DNA of 34,256 bases from Lachnospiraceae bacterium EP-SM-12S-S03 (GCA_020540725.1 JAJBSL010000025.1:1-34256); one strand, 5' to 3'; positions 15,807 to 25,428 are shown, counted from the stretch's first letter. Notes: a model not told the origin generated them from the sequence alone. Translations and numbers: made by a program.

Positions 15807-16811
15807 ATGATCAATGACAAAAAAGTATTATTCAGCGGAATGCAGGCAACGGGAAATCTGACTCTTGGAAATTATCTCGGAGCGCTTAAAAACTGGGTTA
15901 CATTAAGCGATGAATATGAGTGCTTTTACAGTGTGGTAGATATGCATTCTATTACGGTGAGACAGGATCCGGCTACACTGAGAAAAAGAGCAAGAGCGCT
16001 TCTGACATTATATATTGCAGCAGGACTTGATCCGGAGAAAAATTGCATTTATTATCAGTCACATGTATCTGGACATGCGGAACTTGCGTGGATCTTAAAT
16101 TGCTTTACCTATATGGGAGAACTGAACCGTATGACGCAGTTTAAGGACAAGTCGGCAAAGCATGCGGATAATATCAATGCAGGACTTTTCACATATCCGG
16201 TTCTTATGGCAGCGGACATTCTTTTGTTCCAGGCAGATGTTGTTCCGGTGGGGATCGATCAGATGCAACATCTGGAGCTTACAAGAGATGTGGCGCAGAG
16301 ATTTAACGGAATTTACGGAGATGTATTTACAATACCCGAGCCATATATTGGAAAAGTAGGAGCGAAAATCATGAGTCTTCAGGATCCGGTTAAGAAAATG
16401 TCAAAATCAGATGAGAACCCGAATGGAAGTATTTATCTGATGGACGATCCGGATACGATCATGAGAAAATGCAAGCGTGCAGTGACAGACTCCGAAGCAC
16501 AGATCCTTTACAGAGATGAACAGCCTGGAGTGAAAAATTTAATCGACATTTATCGGGCATGTACAGATAAAACAGTAGAAGAGGTACTGAAAGAATTTGA
16601 TGGTAAAGGATATGGAGAATTTAAAACGGCAGTAGGTGAAGCTGTGGTATCGGTGTTAAAACCGTTACAGGATGAAGTTGCAAGACTCGAGAAAGACAAG
16701 GCATATATTGACGGTGTAATTAAAAACAATGCGGAAAAAGCAAACTATTATGCTATGAAAACTTTACGGAAGGTACAAAAAAAGGTTGGATTTCCGGAGA
16801 GAATTCGATAA
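15807..16811 (+). CDS. trpS: Tryptophanyl-tRNA synthetase
   Basis: This class I synthetase of 334 aa charges tRNA-Trp with tryptophan in the cytoplasm. The HIGH-equivalent lies in TGNLTLGNYLGAL, and KMSKS is perfect at residues 197-201 (VKKMSKSDENPNGSI). Further family features are AELAWILNCFTYMGELNRM, YPVLMAADILLFQADVVPVG and DQMQHLELTRD. The length is the usual one for bacterial TrpRS. GGAGGG precedes the ATG. The gene appears to be transcribed alone from a promoter in the short gap after the mutase gene. No truncation or odd residue was seen. Confidence 0.97.
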   Translation: MINDKKVLFSGMQATGNLTLGNYLGALKNWVTLSDEYECFYSVVDMHSITVRQDPATLRKRARALLTLYIAAGLDPEKNCIYYQSHVSGHAELAWILNCFTYMGELNRMTQFKDKSAKHADNINAGLFTYPVLMAADILLFQADVVPVGIDQMQHLELTRDVAQRFNGIYGDVFTIPEPYIGKVGAKIMSLQDPVKKMSKSDENPNGSIYLMDDPDTIMRKCKRAVTDSEAQILYRDEQPGVKNLIDIYRACTDKTVEEVLKEFDGKGYGEFKTAVGEAVVSVLKPLQDEVARLEKDKAYIDGVIKNNAEKANYYAMKTLRKVQKKVGFPERIR

Positions 16812-16855
16812 GACTTTAAAGTGAAACAGTAATAAAGCGAAAAAGCATGTTTTTA

Positions 16856-16884
16856 TTGACAAAAATTTCCCAAAGTGATATAAT
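16856..16884 (+). promoter_or_regulatory. Strong promoter for the Xaa-Pro peptidase (and possibly opp genes)
   Basis: TTGACA (16856-16861) and TATAAT (16879-16884) have a 17-bp spacer ending in TGA, so this is a consensus promoter with an extended -10. The leader to 16959 is about 70 nt. Confidence 0.85.
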
Positions 16885-16958
16885 CATCCCAATAATAGTT
16901 TTGAGAATGTTCAAACAATTTATTAAATTTAATAAAATTTAGAGAGAAGGGGCTTGAA

Positions 16959-18023
16959 ATGGTGCAGAAGTTATTGACCTATATGGAGAAACATCATTTA
17001 GATGCATTTTATATCAGCAAACCTGAAAATGTCCGTTATATCAGCCAATATACCGGGGAAGATTCTTATCTTTTGATTACAAAGGAAAAGAAATTTTTTA
17101 TTACAGATCCTCGATATACGGAACAGGCATCTTACGAATGTCCGGATTATGAAATCGTGAATTGGAGAGAGTTCGGACGGAGCATGGGAGAGACCATTGC
17201 CAATCTGTTAAGCACAATAGATTGCAAAAATCTTGCATTTGAAGCAGAAGTCGTTACATATAATAAATATAGAGATTTAGAAGACAAGATTAAAATTGAG
17301 ATGGTTCCGCAGGTTGATGTTATTGAGACGTTTCGTTCTGTAAAATCAAAAGATGAGATAGAAAAACTTCGTATCTCAGCAGACATTGCATCAAGAGCCT
17401 TTGAAAAGATTATTAAAGATATCCGCGTAGGTGTCACAGAAAAAGAATTGGCATCGAAACTTTCACACTATATGGTAATGGAAGGTGCTGACACAAAGCC
17501 TTATGGGGGAATCCTCATTTCCGGAGCAAGAACATCGCTTCTTCACGGAATCCCTTCTAGTAAGGCGGTGGAATATGGTGATCTGGTCTTAATGGATTAC
17601 GGATGCCAGTACAAAGGATATCTGTCCGATATGACAAGAACTGTCGTTGTAGGAAAAGCAACACCAAAGCAAAGAGAAGTATACGCTCTCGAAAAGCAGA
17701 TGGTGGAGGATTGCGAGTCAGTGATGAAAGCAGGTGCGACAGGTGCAGAAGCATATGAAGCATCTACCCGTGCGATAAAAGGAACAGAGTATTTCGATTA
17801 TCATTATACGGGAATCGGACACGGAATTGGAATGTTTGTACATGAGATTCCATTTATGGGGCCGGCCTCAAAAGCAGTATTTGAGCCGGGCAATATCATT
17901 ACGGTAGAACCGGGGATTTACATTCCGGGATGGGGCGGTATCCGCATTGAAGATGAGGTGCTGATCACAGAAAACGGATGTGAAAACCTGATAAGTGCTA
18001 CAAAGGAGCTTATAGAATTATAG
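16959..18023 (+). CDS. Xaa-Pro aminopeptidase family protein (M24B)
   Basis: This cytoplasmic metallopeptidase of 354 aa is predicted to remove N-terminal residues ahead of proline. It has an N-terminal creatinase-like domain (YISKPENVRYISQYTG) and a C-terminal pita-bread domain. The five metal ligands are visible: Asp213 in LMDYGCQ, Asp224 in YLSDMTRT, His in GIGHGIGMFVHE, Glu in VEPGIYIPG and Glu in GIRIEDEVL. It lies 21 bp upstream of the oligopeptide-binding protein gene with no promoter visible between. The peptidase and the peptide importer may therefore be co-expressed, which fits use of proline-containing peptides as food. Confidence 0.93.
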   Translation: MVQKLLTYMEKHHLDAFYISKPENVRYISQYTGEDSYLLITKEKKFFITDPRYTEQASYECPDYEIVNWREFGRSMGETIANLLSTIDCKNLAFEAEVVTYNKYRDLEDKIKIEMVPQVDVIETFRSVKSKDEIEKLRISADIASRAFEKIIKDIRVGVTEKELASKLSHYMVMEGADTKPYGGILISGARTSLLHGIPSSKAVEYGDLVLMDYGCQYKGYLSDMTRTVVVGKATPKQREVYALEKQMVEDCESVMKAGATGAEAYEASTRAIKGTEYFDYHYTGIGHGIGMFVHEIPFMGPASKAVFEPGNIITVEPGIYIPGWGGIRIEDEVLITENGCENLISATKELIEL

Positions 18024-18044
18024 GCAGAAAGTGAGGAAATGTTT

Positions 18045-19679
18045 ATGAAGAAGAGAATTGTTGCTGTTTTAATGACAGTAGCCATGGCAGCGTCACTGCT
18101 TGCAGGATGTGGCGTTCCGAAGTCAAACGACAAGAGTTCCGGTGGAGATTCCGGAGAAAAAGTATTCCGTTATTCAACAAACACAGAGGCAACAACGCTT
18201 GATCCAACAAAGGCAAACTGTGTTCCTGATAACGAAATTCAGCACGCAGTTACAGAGGGGCTTGTTCGTAACACAGGAGGAGAAATTACACCAGGTGTTG
18301 CAAAAGATTGGACTGTGTCTGATGATGGATTGGTTTACACATTCAATTTGAACCCAGATGCAAAATGGAGCGACGGAGAACAGATCAAAGCACAGGATTT
18401 CGTTTACAGTTGGCAGAGATTGATGAATCCAGAGACAGCGGCTCCATATGCATTCATCGGTGAATATGTGAAAAATGGTTTAGAAGTTGAAAAAGGTGAA
18501 AAAGATCCAACAGAGTTAGGAATCGTAGCAAAGGATGATACAACATTAGAAGTTACATTAGTACATCCGACAAGTTATTTCTTAAGTCTCATCGGGGCTT
18601 CAGCACAATTTGCTCCGGTTCGTCAGGATATTGTAGAAAAATATGGTGCAGATTTTGCGGCAGATGCCGAGAAAAATGTATACTCTGGTCCATACATTCT
18701 TACAAGCGCTAAAAACCAGAAATGGATCTTTGAACCAAACGAGAATTACTGGGATAAAGAAAATATCCACCTTGATCGTGTGGAGTTAAGCTATGTACAG
18801 AATACAGAAACAGCACTTGCAATGTATGAATCAGGAGATCTTGATTATGCAAAAGTTCCTTCAGCAGCAGTTGAAAAATACGAAGGAAAAGATCAGACAT
18901 ATCGTGATGGTAGTGTAGACTATTACTATTTCAATTGTAATGGTGAAAATGCAGCAATGAAGAATAAAAACTTCCGACTTGCATTAAACTATGCATTTAA
19001 TAGAAATGCAAATAATAAGCTTGTAAATATGGGTGTGCATGCGCCAAGTAATTCTGTTGTATTCAGCGGATTAAAAGGTGTGGAGACAACATATGGTGAA
19101 GAATCTAATCTGAAGTCTTATCCGTTAGATGGAGACGAAGCAAAAGCAAAAGAGTATTTAAATGCAGCGTTAAAAGAACTTGGATTATCCAGTGCATCTG
19201 ATATTACAGTTACAATTACAACATCTGATAATGATAGTTCCAAAAAGCAGGCTGAAGCATGTCAGGAAATGTGGAAAAAATCTTTAGGAATCAATGTGGA
19301 AATTAATCAGATTACATATGCAGAAGTATTAAAACGTCACCAGTCAGGTGAATTTGATATTATCTGGGGTGGATGGGTATCTGACTATGATGACCCATAT
19401 AGTTACCTTGAACTTTATAAATCAGACTGTGCTTACAACTATACTCGTTATAGCAACCCTGAAGTTGATAAATTATTAAATGCTACACAGACAGAAACAG
19501 ATGCAGCAAAACGTATGGAAATGCTTCATCAGGTAGAACAAATTGTAATTGATGATGGCGTTATGTTACCACAGGGAGAAAGAAACGTTCACTACTTAGT
19601 TGATAAAGATGTAAAAGGTCTTGTAAACTACTACTGTGGCGTTAACCTTGATTGGATTTATGCTGACGTTGAACAATAA
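18045..19679 (+). CDS. oppA: Oligopeptide ABC transporter substrate-binding lipoprotein (OppA-like)
   Basis: This is a family 5 extracellular solute-binding protein that captures peptides at the cell surface. The signal runs from MKKR to LLAGC with lipidated Cys22. Family features include GGEITPGVAKDWTVSDDGL, YTFNLNPDAKWSDGE, AQDFVYSWQRLMNP and FDIIWGGWVSDYDDPYSYL. It is 544 aa, normal for OppA. An in-frame ATG lies two codons upstream at 18039, but the ATG at 18045 has the better spacing (about 9 bp) from GAGG. It is followed by a GC-rich hairpin and then oppBCDF. High expression of the binding protein relative to the membrane parts is typical and may be set by that hairpin. Confidence 0.94.
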   Translation: MKKRIVAVLMTVAMAASLLAGCGVPKSNDKSSGGDSGEKVFRYSTNTEATTLDPTKANCVPDNEIQHAVTEGLVRNTGGEITPGVAKDWTVSDDGLVYTFNLNPDAKWSDGEQIKAQDFVYSWQRLMNPETAAPYAFIGEYVKNGLEVEKGEKDPTELGIVAKDDTTLEVTLVHPTSYFLSLIGASAQFAPVRQDIVEKYGADFAADAEKNVYSGPYILTSAKNQKWIFEPNENYWDKENIHLDRVELSYVQNTETALAMYESGDLDYAKVPSAAVEKYEGKDQTYRDGSVDYYYFNCNGENAAMKNKNFRLALNYAFNRNANNKLVNMGVHAPSNSVVFSGLKGVETTYGEESNLKSYPLDGDEAKAKEYLNAALKELGLSSASDITVTITTSDNDSSKKQAEACQEMWKKSLGINVEINQITYAEVLKRHQSGEFDIIWGGWVSDYDDPYSYLELYKSDCAYNYTRYSNPEVDKLLNATQTETDAAKRMEMLHQVEQIVIDDGVMLPQGERNVHYLVDKDVKGLVNYYCGVNLDWIYADVEQ

Positions 19680-19713
19680 TATAGTGAGAAATGGAATGAA
19701 ATGATAGCTAAAC

Positions 19714-19746
19714 TCGCCGCCTGGCAGTAAACTGGGCGGCGAATTT
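19714..19746 (+). terminator. Hairpin between oppA and oppB, probable partial terminator
   Basis: TCGCCGCC (19714-19721) pairs with GGCGGCGA (19735-19742); an inner CAG/CTG pair can close on a TAAA loop. It is followed by ATTTG, a weak U-tract. It is GC-rich in an AT-rich setting and is likely to reduce, not stop, transcription into oppB, or to stabilise the oppA message. Confidence 0.6.
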
Positions 19747-19786
19747 GTGAAATTAGGGGAGAAACGAACTGCAAGGAGGAAAAAGA

Positions 19787-20707
19787 ATGCGCAAATATAT
19801 TTTCAAACGTGTGATAGCTGCCATTCTGACAATGTGGGTATTAATAACTGCTGTATTTTTCTTAGTGCGTCTTATGCCTGGAGATCCGTTCCAGAATCCG
19901 AAAATGACACCGGAAGTAAGAGCAAACTTGGAAAGTTACTATGGATTTGATAAGCCGCTGATCGTACAGTATGGTAATTATATGAAAAACCTGTTTCAAG
20001 GAGATTTAGGATATTCCATGAAACTTACGAATAAGACAGTAACAGATATTATTGGAGATACGTTCCCGTTCTCGGCAGACCTTGGAATCCGGGCGCTTGT
20101 ACTGGCTGTTTCAATGGGACTTGTGCTTGGTATTATAGCGGCACGAAACAGAGGGGGAAAACTGGATTTCTTCTGTGTTATTGTGGCAGTGCTTGGAACG
20201 AGTATTCCTGACTTTATTATGGGAGCTGTGCTACAGTATGGTTTTGGTATTAAGTGGGGACTTTTGCCGGTGGCGCAGTACCAAGGATTTGAATATACGA
20301 TTTTACCGGCCTGTGCCCTTGCATTTTATACATTGGCATCTGTTTCACGTATTATGAGAGCAAGTATGTTGGAAGTTTCCTCACAGGATTATATTAAGAC
20401 AGCTCGTTCCAAAGGTGTATCGGAATTCAGAATTACAGTGAAACACCAGATCCGAAATGCGATTATGCCAGTGATGACTGTACTTGGACCAACAGTGGCA
20501 TCTGTACTTACTGGTACATTTGTTATTGAATCCATTTTCGCAATTCCTGGAATGGGTAAATACTATGTAGAAAGTGTTTCAAACAACGATTACTCACTTG
20601 TATTAGGTATGACCATTTTCTATGGAGTATTTTTGATTTTATGTAACTTAATTGTAGACATCTTATACGGCGTGGCAGATCCACGTGTACGAATCGGAGA
20701 AAAGTAG
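19787..20707 (+). CDS. oppB: Oligopeptide ABC transporter permease (OppB-like)
   Basis: This is the first membrane subunit of the peptide importer, 306 aa. The N-terminal helix (YIFKRVIAAILTMWVLITAV) and RLMPGDPF are standard for OppB/DppB. About six membrane segments follow. The EAA-type coupling loop lies in YIKTARSKGVSEFRITVKHQ, and VIESIFAIPGMGKYYVESV is the conserved C-terminal loop. AAGGAGG lies just before the ATG. It is adjacent to the OppC-like gene, whose ATG starts 9 bp after the stop. Sequence alone does not separate oligopeptide from dipeptide use. Confidence 0.93.
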   Translation: MRKYIFKRVIAAILTMWVLITAVFFLVRLMPGDPFQNPKMTPEVRANLESYYGFDKPLIVQYGNYMKNLFQGDLGYSMKLTNKTVTDIIGDTFPFSADLGIRALVLAVSMGLVLGIIAARNRGGKLDFFCVIVAVLGTSIPDFIMGAVLQYGFGIKWGLLPVAQYQGFEYTILPACALAFYTLASVSRIMRASMLEVSSQDYIKTARSKGVSEFRITVKHQIRNAIMPVMTVLGPTVASVLTGTFVIESIFAIPGMGKYYVESVSNNDYSLVLGMTIFYGVFLILCNLIVDILYGVADPRVRIGEK

Positions 20708-20716
20708 GTGAGAGAA

Positions 20717-21640
20717 ATGGCAGAATTGAATAAAGAATCTTTTGTGATCAAGGGGAAAGATACCGTTCGTATGGAAAGTATTAGCAGACCATCTCTCTCC
20801 TTTTGGCAAGATGCGTGGAGACGATTGAGAAAGAATAAGGCAGCAACGTTTGGATTGATTATTGTAGCCGTTTATGCAATATTAGCAATTTTTGCTCCGA
20901 TGTTTAGTGGATACACACAGTCTGAGATGGATATCAATGCAACAAGCCAGTTTATTTCCAGTGCGCATTGGCTTGGAACAGACTCCATGGGACGTGACTT
21001 ATGGACACGTATTTGGATGGGAGCCCGTGTATCTCTTAGTATCGGTTTGATTGCGGCAGTGATTAATATGTGTGTTGGTGCCGTAATTGGTGGACTTTGC
21101 GGATTCTATGGCGGAAAACTTGATATGATCGTAATGCGTATTGTTGATTTATTATATGGTATCCCAAGCCTGATCATCACAATCCTTGTTATGATGATTC
21201 TTGGTAAAGGTATTGCACCACTTGTAGTCGCAATGTGTGTTGTTGGCTGGATTGGTACATGTCGATTTGTTCGTGGTGAAGTATATCGTATCAAAGAACA
21301 AGATTTCGTTCTTGCGGCAAAAGTATTGGGTGTATCTGACTTTAAGATTATTATCAAACATATTATTCCCAACATTCTCGGTATGTTGATTACAAACCTT
21401 TGTATGGCAATTCCGGGAGCCATTTTCCAGGAAGCATTCTTAAGCTATATTGGTCTTGGTATTGTACCGCCAGATTGTAGTTGGGGAGTTATCTGTAAAG
21501 AAGGAATTCAGTATTTGCGTTATTCGCCACATCAGGTGTTGGTACCAGCATTCTTTGTTTGTACGACAATGCTTGCTTTGAACCTTCTTGGTAATGGTTT
21601 ACGTGATGCAGTTGACCCGAAACTGCGTGGAACGGAATAG
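20717..21640 (+). CDS. oppC: Oligopeptide ABC transporter permease (OppC-like)
   Basis: This is the second membrane subunit, 307 aa. It has the OppC-type cytoplasmic N-terminus (SFWQDAWRRLRKNKAATFGL), then HWLGTDSMGRDLWTRIWMGA, which is diagnostic of the OppC/DppC family. The coupling loop is VLAAKVLGVSDFKIIIKHI, and IFQEAFLSYIGLGIVPPDCS is the conserved late loop. I chose the ATG at 20717 because AGGTGA lies 5 bp upstream; a GTG three codons earlier overlaps that site. It works with the OppB-like partner as the channel of the importer. Confidence 0.93.
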   Translation: MAELNKESFVIKGKDTVRMESISRPSLSFWQDAWRRLRKNKAATFGLIIVAVYAILAIFAPMFSGYTQSEMDINATSQFISSAHWLGTDSMGRDLWTRIWMGARVSLSIGLIAAVINMCVGAVIGGLCGFYGGKLDMIVMRIVDLLYGIPSLIITILVMMILGKGIAPLVVAMCVVGWIGTCRFVRGEVYRIKEQDFVLAAKVLGVSDFKIIIKHIIPNILGMLITNLCMAIPGAIFQEAFLSYIGLGIVPPDCSWGVICKEGIQYLRYSPHQVLVPAFFVCTTMLALNLLGNGLRDAVDPKLRGTE

Positions 21641-21651
21641 GAGGAAACGAA

Positions 21652-22692
21652 ATGGCAGAGAAAGAAAAAATTCTAGAATTAAAAAATGTTGTGTACTCCT
21701 TTCATACATACGGTGGAGAGGTAAAAGCGGTACGTGATGTAAGCTTTGAAGTACGCAAAGGAGAAATCCTTGGAATCGTAGGAGAATCCGGATGCGGGAA
21801 AAGTGTAACAGCACAGTGTATTATGAGACTGAATCCGGAACCGCCGGGATTCTTTGAAGGTGGAGAAATCCTGTTTAATGGAAAAGATGTTTTGAAAATG
21901 GATAAGCAGGAACTTCGTAAGCTTCGTGGTGAAGATATCGGTTTCGTATTCCAGGATCCGATGACTTCTTTGAACCCGACAATGCGCGTGGGAGCACAGA
22001 TTGAAGAAGTGTTTTTAGGACGGAAAGACATGTCAAAACAGGAAAAGAAAGAAAAAGCGCTTGAGATCATGAAGCTTGTCGGTATCTCTGATGTGGAGAA
22101 ACGTTATAAACAATACCCACATGAGTTATCCGGTGGTATGAAACAGCGTATTATGATTGCGATTGCACTTGTAAGCCGTCCAAGTCTAGTTATCTGTGAT
22201 GAGCCAACAACATCTCTTGATGTTACAATCGAGGCACAGATTCTTGATTTACTTCTTGAGTTAAGAGACAAACTTGGAATGTCAATCATTATGATTACAC
22301 ATGACCTGGGTGTTATCGCACGTATGTGTGACCGTGTGGTTGTTATGTATGGTGGTAAGACAGTAGAAAAAGGTACAGTACAAGAAATTTTCTACGATAC
22401 AGCACATCCTTATACAAAGGGGCTTATGGGATCCATTGCGAAACTGGATACAGCGAAAGGACAGAAACTGACACCAATCGAAGGAACACCTCCGGATCTT
22501 TTCTTCCCTCCAAAGGGATGTCCGTTTGCAGCGAGATGTGAATATGCGATGGATGTATGTAAAGATAATCCGCCATGTGCCTATAAAATAACAGATGAGC
22601 ATACTACAAATTGTTGGTTACAGCATGAGTTTGCGCCAGATACAGATATGAAGAAAGCAAATGCAATAGAACTTAAGGAAGGAGAGGTGTAG
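21652..22692 (+). CDS. oppD: Oligopeptide ABC transporter ATP-binding protein (OppD-like)
   Basis: This is one of the two ATPases of the peptide importer, 346 aa. Walker A is [10 protein letters not shown], the Q-loop VFQDPMTSLNP, the signature LSGGMKQR, Walker B LVICDEPTTSLDV and the switch histidine ITHDLGV. The C-terminal oligo_HPY extension carries four cysteines (GCPFAARC, MDVC, TNCW) of the kind seen in OppD/DppD proteins, where a metal or iron-sulfur cluster has been proposed. GGAGG precedes the ATG, 11 bp after oppC. All ATPase motifs are intact. Confidence 0.94.
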   Translation: MAEKEKILELKNVVYSFHTYGGEVKAVRDVSFEVRKGEILGIVGESGCGKSVTAQCIMRLNPEPPGFFEGGEILFNGKDVLKMDKQELRKLRGEDIGFVFQDPMTSLNPTMRVGAQIEEVFLGRKDMSKQEKKEKALEIMKLVGISDVEKRYKQYPHELSGGMKQRIMIAIALVSRPSLVICDEPTTSLDVTIEAQILDLLLELRDKLGMSIIMITHDLGVIARMCDRVVVMYGGKTVEKGTVQEIFYDTAHPYTKGLMGSIAKLDTAKGQKLTPIEGTPPDLFFPPKGCPFAARCEYAMDVCKDNPPCAYKITDEHTTNCWLQHEFAPDTDMKKANAIELKEGEV

Positions 22693-22695
22693 AAG

Positions 22696-23664
22696 ATGAG
22701 TAATAATGAAAAACAACCTCTCGTACAGGTAAAAGATGTATGTAAATATTTCCATGTAGGAAAAAACGCAGATTTAAAGGCGGTAGATCATGTTTCCTTT
22801 GATATTTACAAAGGAGAGACAGTCGGTTTGGTAGGAGAGTCCGGTTGTGGAAAGTCTACAATGGGAAGATGTATGATTCGCCTATATGATCCGACATCCG
22901 GTAAAGTACTATATGAAGGAAAAGATATTACCAAACTTTCAAAAGAAGAGCAGAAACAGTTTTGTCAGAAAGTACAGATGATTTTTCAGAATCCGTATGC
23001 TTCACTAAACTCTCGTATGACGGTAAAAGAAATCGTAGGAGAAGGATTGATTCAACACGGAATGCCGAAGAAAGAAGCAGATGCGAAAGTACAGAAGCTT
23101 CTTGAAACGGTAGGACTTAACAAAGATCACATGTCACGTTTCCCTCATGAGTTCTCAGGAGGACAGAGACAGCGTATTGGTATTGCAAGAGCGCTTTCTG
23201 TAGATCCGGATTTCATCATTTGCGATGAGCCGATTTCTGCCCTTGATGTATCTGTACAGGCACAGGTAATCAATATGCTGAAAGAATTGCAGGAAGAACG
23301 TGGACTTACGTATTTGTTCATTGCCCATGACTTAAGTGTTGTAAAATATATTTCTGACCGTGTGATCGTTATGTACCTCGGAACTGTTGTTGAGACAGCA
23401 GAAACAGAAGAACTCTACAATAATACAATGCATCCGTATACAAAAGCATTGCTTTCTGCTATTCCTGAGGCTGATCCAGATAAAGCAAAGGCAAATAAGA
23501 GAATTCAGATTAAGGGCGAGATTCCAAGTCCGATCAATCCAAAGAACTGTTGTCGGTTTGCGGAACGTTGCCAGTATGCGACAGACAGATGCTTTAAAGA
23601 GATGCCAAAGCTTCGAGAAGTGAAGCCGGGACATATGGTTGCATGTCATTTATGTGATGAATAA
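22696..23664 (+). CDS. oppF: Oligopeptide ABC transporter ATP-binding protein (OppF-like)
   Basis: This is the second ATPase of the peptide importer, 322 aa. Walker A is [10 protein letters not shown], the Q-loop [13 protein letters not shown], the signature [15 protein letters not shown], Walker [13 protein letters not shown] and the switch histidine IAHDLSV. The oligo_HPY tail carries four cysteines ([16 protein letters not shown]), matching the OppD-like partner. It begins 3 bp after oppD and closes the operon; two hairpins follow. Together with oppABCD it gives a complete peptide importer. Confidence 0.94.
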   Translation: MSNNEKQPLVQVKDVCKYFHVGKNADLKAVDHVSFDIYKGETVGLVGESGCGKSTMGRCMIRLYDPTSGKVLYEGKDITKLSKEEQKQFCQKVQMIFQNPYASLNSRMTVKEIVGEGLIQHGMPKKEADAKVQKLLETVGLNKDHMSRFPHEFSGGQRQRIGIARALSVDPDFIICDEPISALDVSVQAQVINMLKELQEERGLTYLFIAHDLSVVKYISDRVIVMYLGTVVETAETEELYNNTMHPYTKALLSAIPEADPDKAKANKRIQIKGEIPSPINPKNCCRFAERCQYATDRCFKEMPKLREVKPGHMVACHLCDE

Positions 23665-23685
23665 TGATTTATAAAATAAAGAAGG

Positions 23686-23712
23686 GTGAGAGCTTTAAAG
23701 CTTTCACTTTCT
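23686..23712 (+). terminator. Terminator after oppF
   Basis: GTGAGAGCT (23686-23694) pairs with AGCTTTCAC (23699-23707) with one G-T wobble, followed by TTTCTT. The U-tract is modest, and a second, stronger hairpin lies 40 bp downstream. Confidence 0.65.
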
Positions 23713-23750
23713 TCAGTTGCATAGGAAATTTTTCCGAATCTTTTCTATAG

Positions 23751-23787
23751 AAAAAGGGGCCTTGCTTTAAGCAAAGGCTCCTTTTTA
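23751..23787. terminator. Bidirectional terminator between oppF and the ABC-F gene
   Basis: AAAAAGGGGCCTTGC (23751-23765) pairs with GCAAAGGCTCCTTTTT (23771-23786) with one wobble and one bulge. U-tracts are present in both directions, and it lies just after the stop codon of the minus-strand ABC-F gene. Confidence 0.8.
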
Positions 23788-23790
23788 ACA

Positions 23791-25428
23791 TTAATTATCT
23801 TCTTCAGAAGAGTCCATTGTGTATGTCTGGCGTTTTCTTGCCATTTCATCATTTTCAAGATATTCATCGTATGTTGTGATTTTGTCGATCATTTTACCGC
23901 CCGGAACAATCTCCATGATGCGGTTTGCTGTTGTCTGTACAATCTGGTGGTCACGGGAAGCAAATAAAATAACACCCGGGAACTTAATCAGACCGTTGTT
24001 TAATGCAGTAATGGATTCCATATCAAGGTGGTCAGTTGGTTCATCAAGAATTAAGATGTTAGCACCTGAAATCATCATTTTTGATAAGAGGCAGCGCACC
24101 TTTTCTCCACCGGATAATACACGTACTTTTTTCACTCCGTCTTCTCCGGCAAAGAGCATTCGTCCCAAGAAACCGCGAACGTATGTTGCGTCTTTTTCTT
24201 CAGAGTACTGTGTAAGCCAGTCAACAATTGTGTAGTCGTTGTCGAATTCTTTAGAACTATCCTTTGGGAAATAAGCTTGGGAGGTAGTTACACCCCATTT
24301 GTAAGTACCTTCATCCGGTTCCATTTCTCCTACTAAAATCTTAAATAATACGGTCTTGGCAAATTCATTTCCACCGACAAAAGCAACTTTCTGGTCACGT
24401 GTAATGGTAAATGAAATGTTATCCAGGATTTTCTCGCCGTTGATTGTCTTGGAAAGATTCTCGACAGTCAGAACCTCGTTTCCGATTTCACGGTTTGGTC
24501 GGAAATCAATATATGGATATTTACGGCTTGAAGGACGAATGTCGTCAAGCTGAATTTTCTCAAGGGCACGTTTTCTTGAAGTAGCCTGTTTTGATTTAGA
24601 AGCGTTGGCGCTGAATCGGGAGATAAACTCTTGTAATTCTTTGATCTTTTCTTCTTTTTTACGGTTCGCTTCTTTCATTTGGCGGATGATCAACTGGCTG
24701 GATTCATACCAGAAATCATAATTACCTGCATAAAGCTGGATTTTTCCATAATCGATATCTGCAATCTGTGTACATACTTTATTTAAGAAGTAACGGTCAT
24801 GGGATACAACAATGACAGTGTTGTCAAAGTTGATCAGGAATTCCTCAAGCCATGCGATGGCATCCAAATCAAGGTGGTTGGTAGGCTCGTCAAGAAGAAG
24901 GATATCCGGGTTTCCGAACAATGCCTGCGCAAGTAAGACTTTAACTTTTTCTGCACCAGTCAGATCTCTTAAGTATTTGTAATGTAACTCTGTCTCAATA
25001 CCAAGACCATTCAGAAGAGATGCTGCGTCGGATTCAGCTTCCCAACCATTCATGGTTGCAAATTCAGCCTCCAACTCACTTGCTTTCATTCCGTCTTCGT
25101 CTGTGAAATCCTCTTTTGCATAGATGACTTCTTTTTCTTTCATAATTTCGTAAAGTCTTGCATTTCCCATAATTACGGTATCAAGAACAAGATAGTCATC
25201 ATATTTAAAGTGATCCTGTTGCAAGAAAGAAAGTCGTTCTCCCGGTGTAATCACAATTTCACCTTTTGTCGGCTCAAGCTGTCCGGAGAGGAGCTTTAAA
25301 AAGGTGGATTTACCTGCACCGTTAGCGCCGATGACACCGTAACAGTTTCCCGGAGTGAACTTAATGTTTACTTCTTCAAATAATGCTTTTTTGCCAAGTC
25401 TTAGTGTAATATTGTTTGCACTAATCAT
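23791..25428 (-). CDS. ABC-F family ATPase (YbiT-like subgroup), second ATP site degenerate
   Basis: This soluble protein of 545 aa has two ATP-binding cassettes and no membrane part. ABC-F proteins act on the ribosome, in translation control or antibiotic protection. The first cassette has Walker A GANGAGKST, signature LTGAE (variant of LSGGE), Walker B ILLLDEPTNHLDLD and SHDR. A charged linker follows (residues about 240-310). The second cassette is unusual: Walker A reads GGNEFAKT with Ala in place of the last Gly, Walker B reads ILILDEPTDHLDM, and the switch histidine is Arg492 (ASRDHQ). The signature LSGGE is intact. YbiT-like clostridial relatives are known to vary in the second Walker A; the Arg is more striking. 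AAGGAG precedes the ATG. Confidence 0.92.
   Translation of the reverse strand: MISANNITLRLGKKALFEEVNIKFTPGNCYGVIGANGAGKSTFLKLLSGQLEPTKGEIVITPGERLSFLQQDHFKYDDYLVLDTVIMGNARLYEIMKEKEVIYAKEDFTDEDGMKASELEAEFATMNGWEAESDAASLLNGLGIETELHYKYLRDLTGAEKVKVLLAQALFGNPDILLLDEPTNHLDLDAIAWLEEFLINFDNTVIVVSHDRYFLNKVCTQIADIDYGKIQLYAGNYDFWYESSQLIIRQMKEANRKKEEKIKELQEFISRFSANASKSKQATSRKRALEKIQLDDIRPSSRKYPYIDFRPNREIGNEVLTVENLSKTINGEKILDNISFTITRDQKVAFVGGNEFAKTVLFKILVGEMEPDEGTYKWGVTTSQAYFPKDSSKEFDNDYTIVDWLTQYSEEKDATYVRGFLGRMLFAGEDGVKKVRVLSGGEKVRCLLSKMMISGANILILDEPTDHLDMESITALNNGLIKFPGVILFASRDHQIVQTTANRIMEIVPGGKMIDKITTYDEYLENDEMARKRQTYTMDSSEEDN

Noticed and set aside
16812..16860. Terminator after trpS (AAAAAGCATGTTTTT)
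   Set aside because: The stem is five A-T pairs only and overlaps the next promoter, too weak to call.
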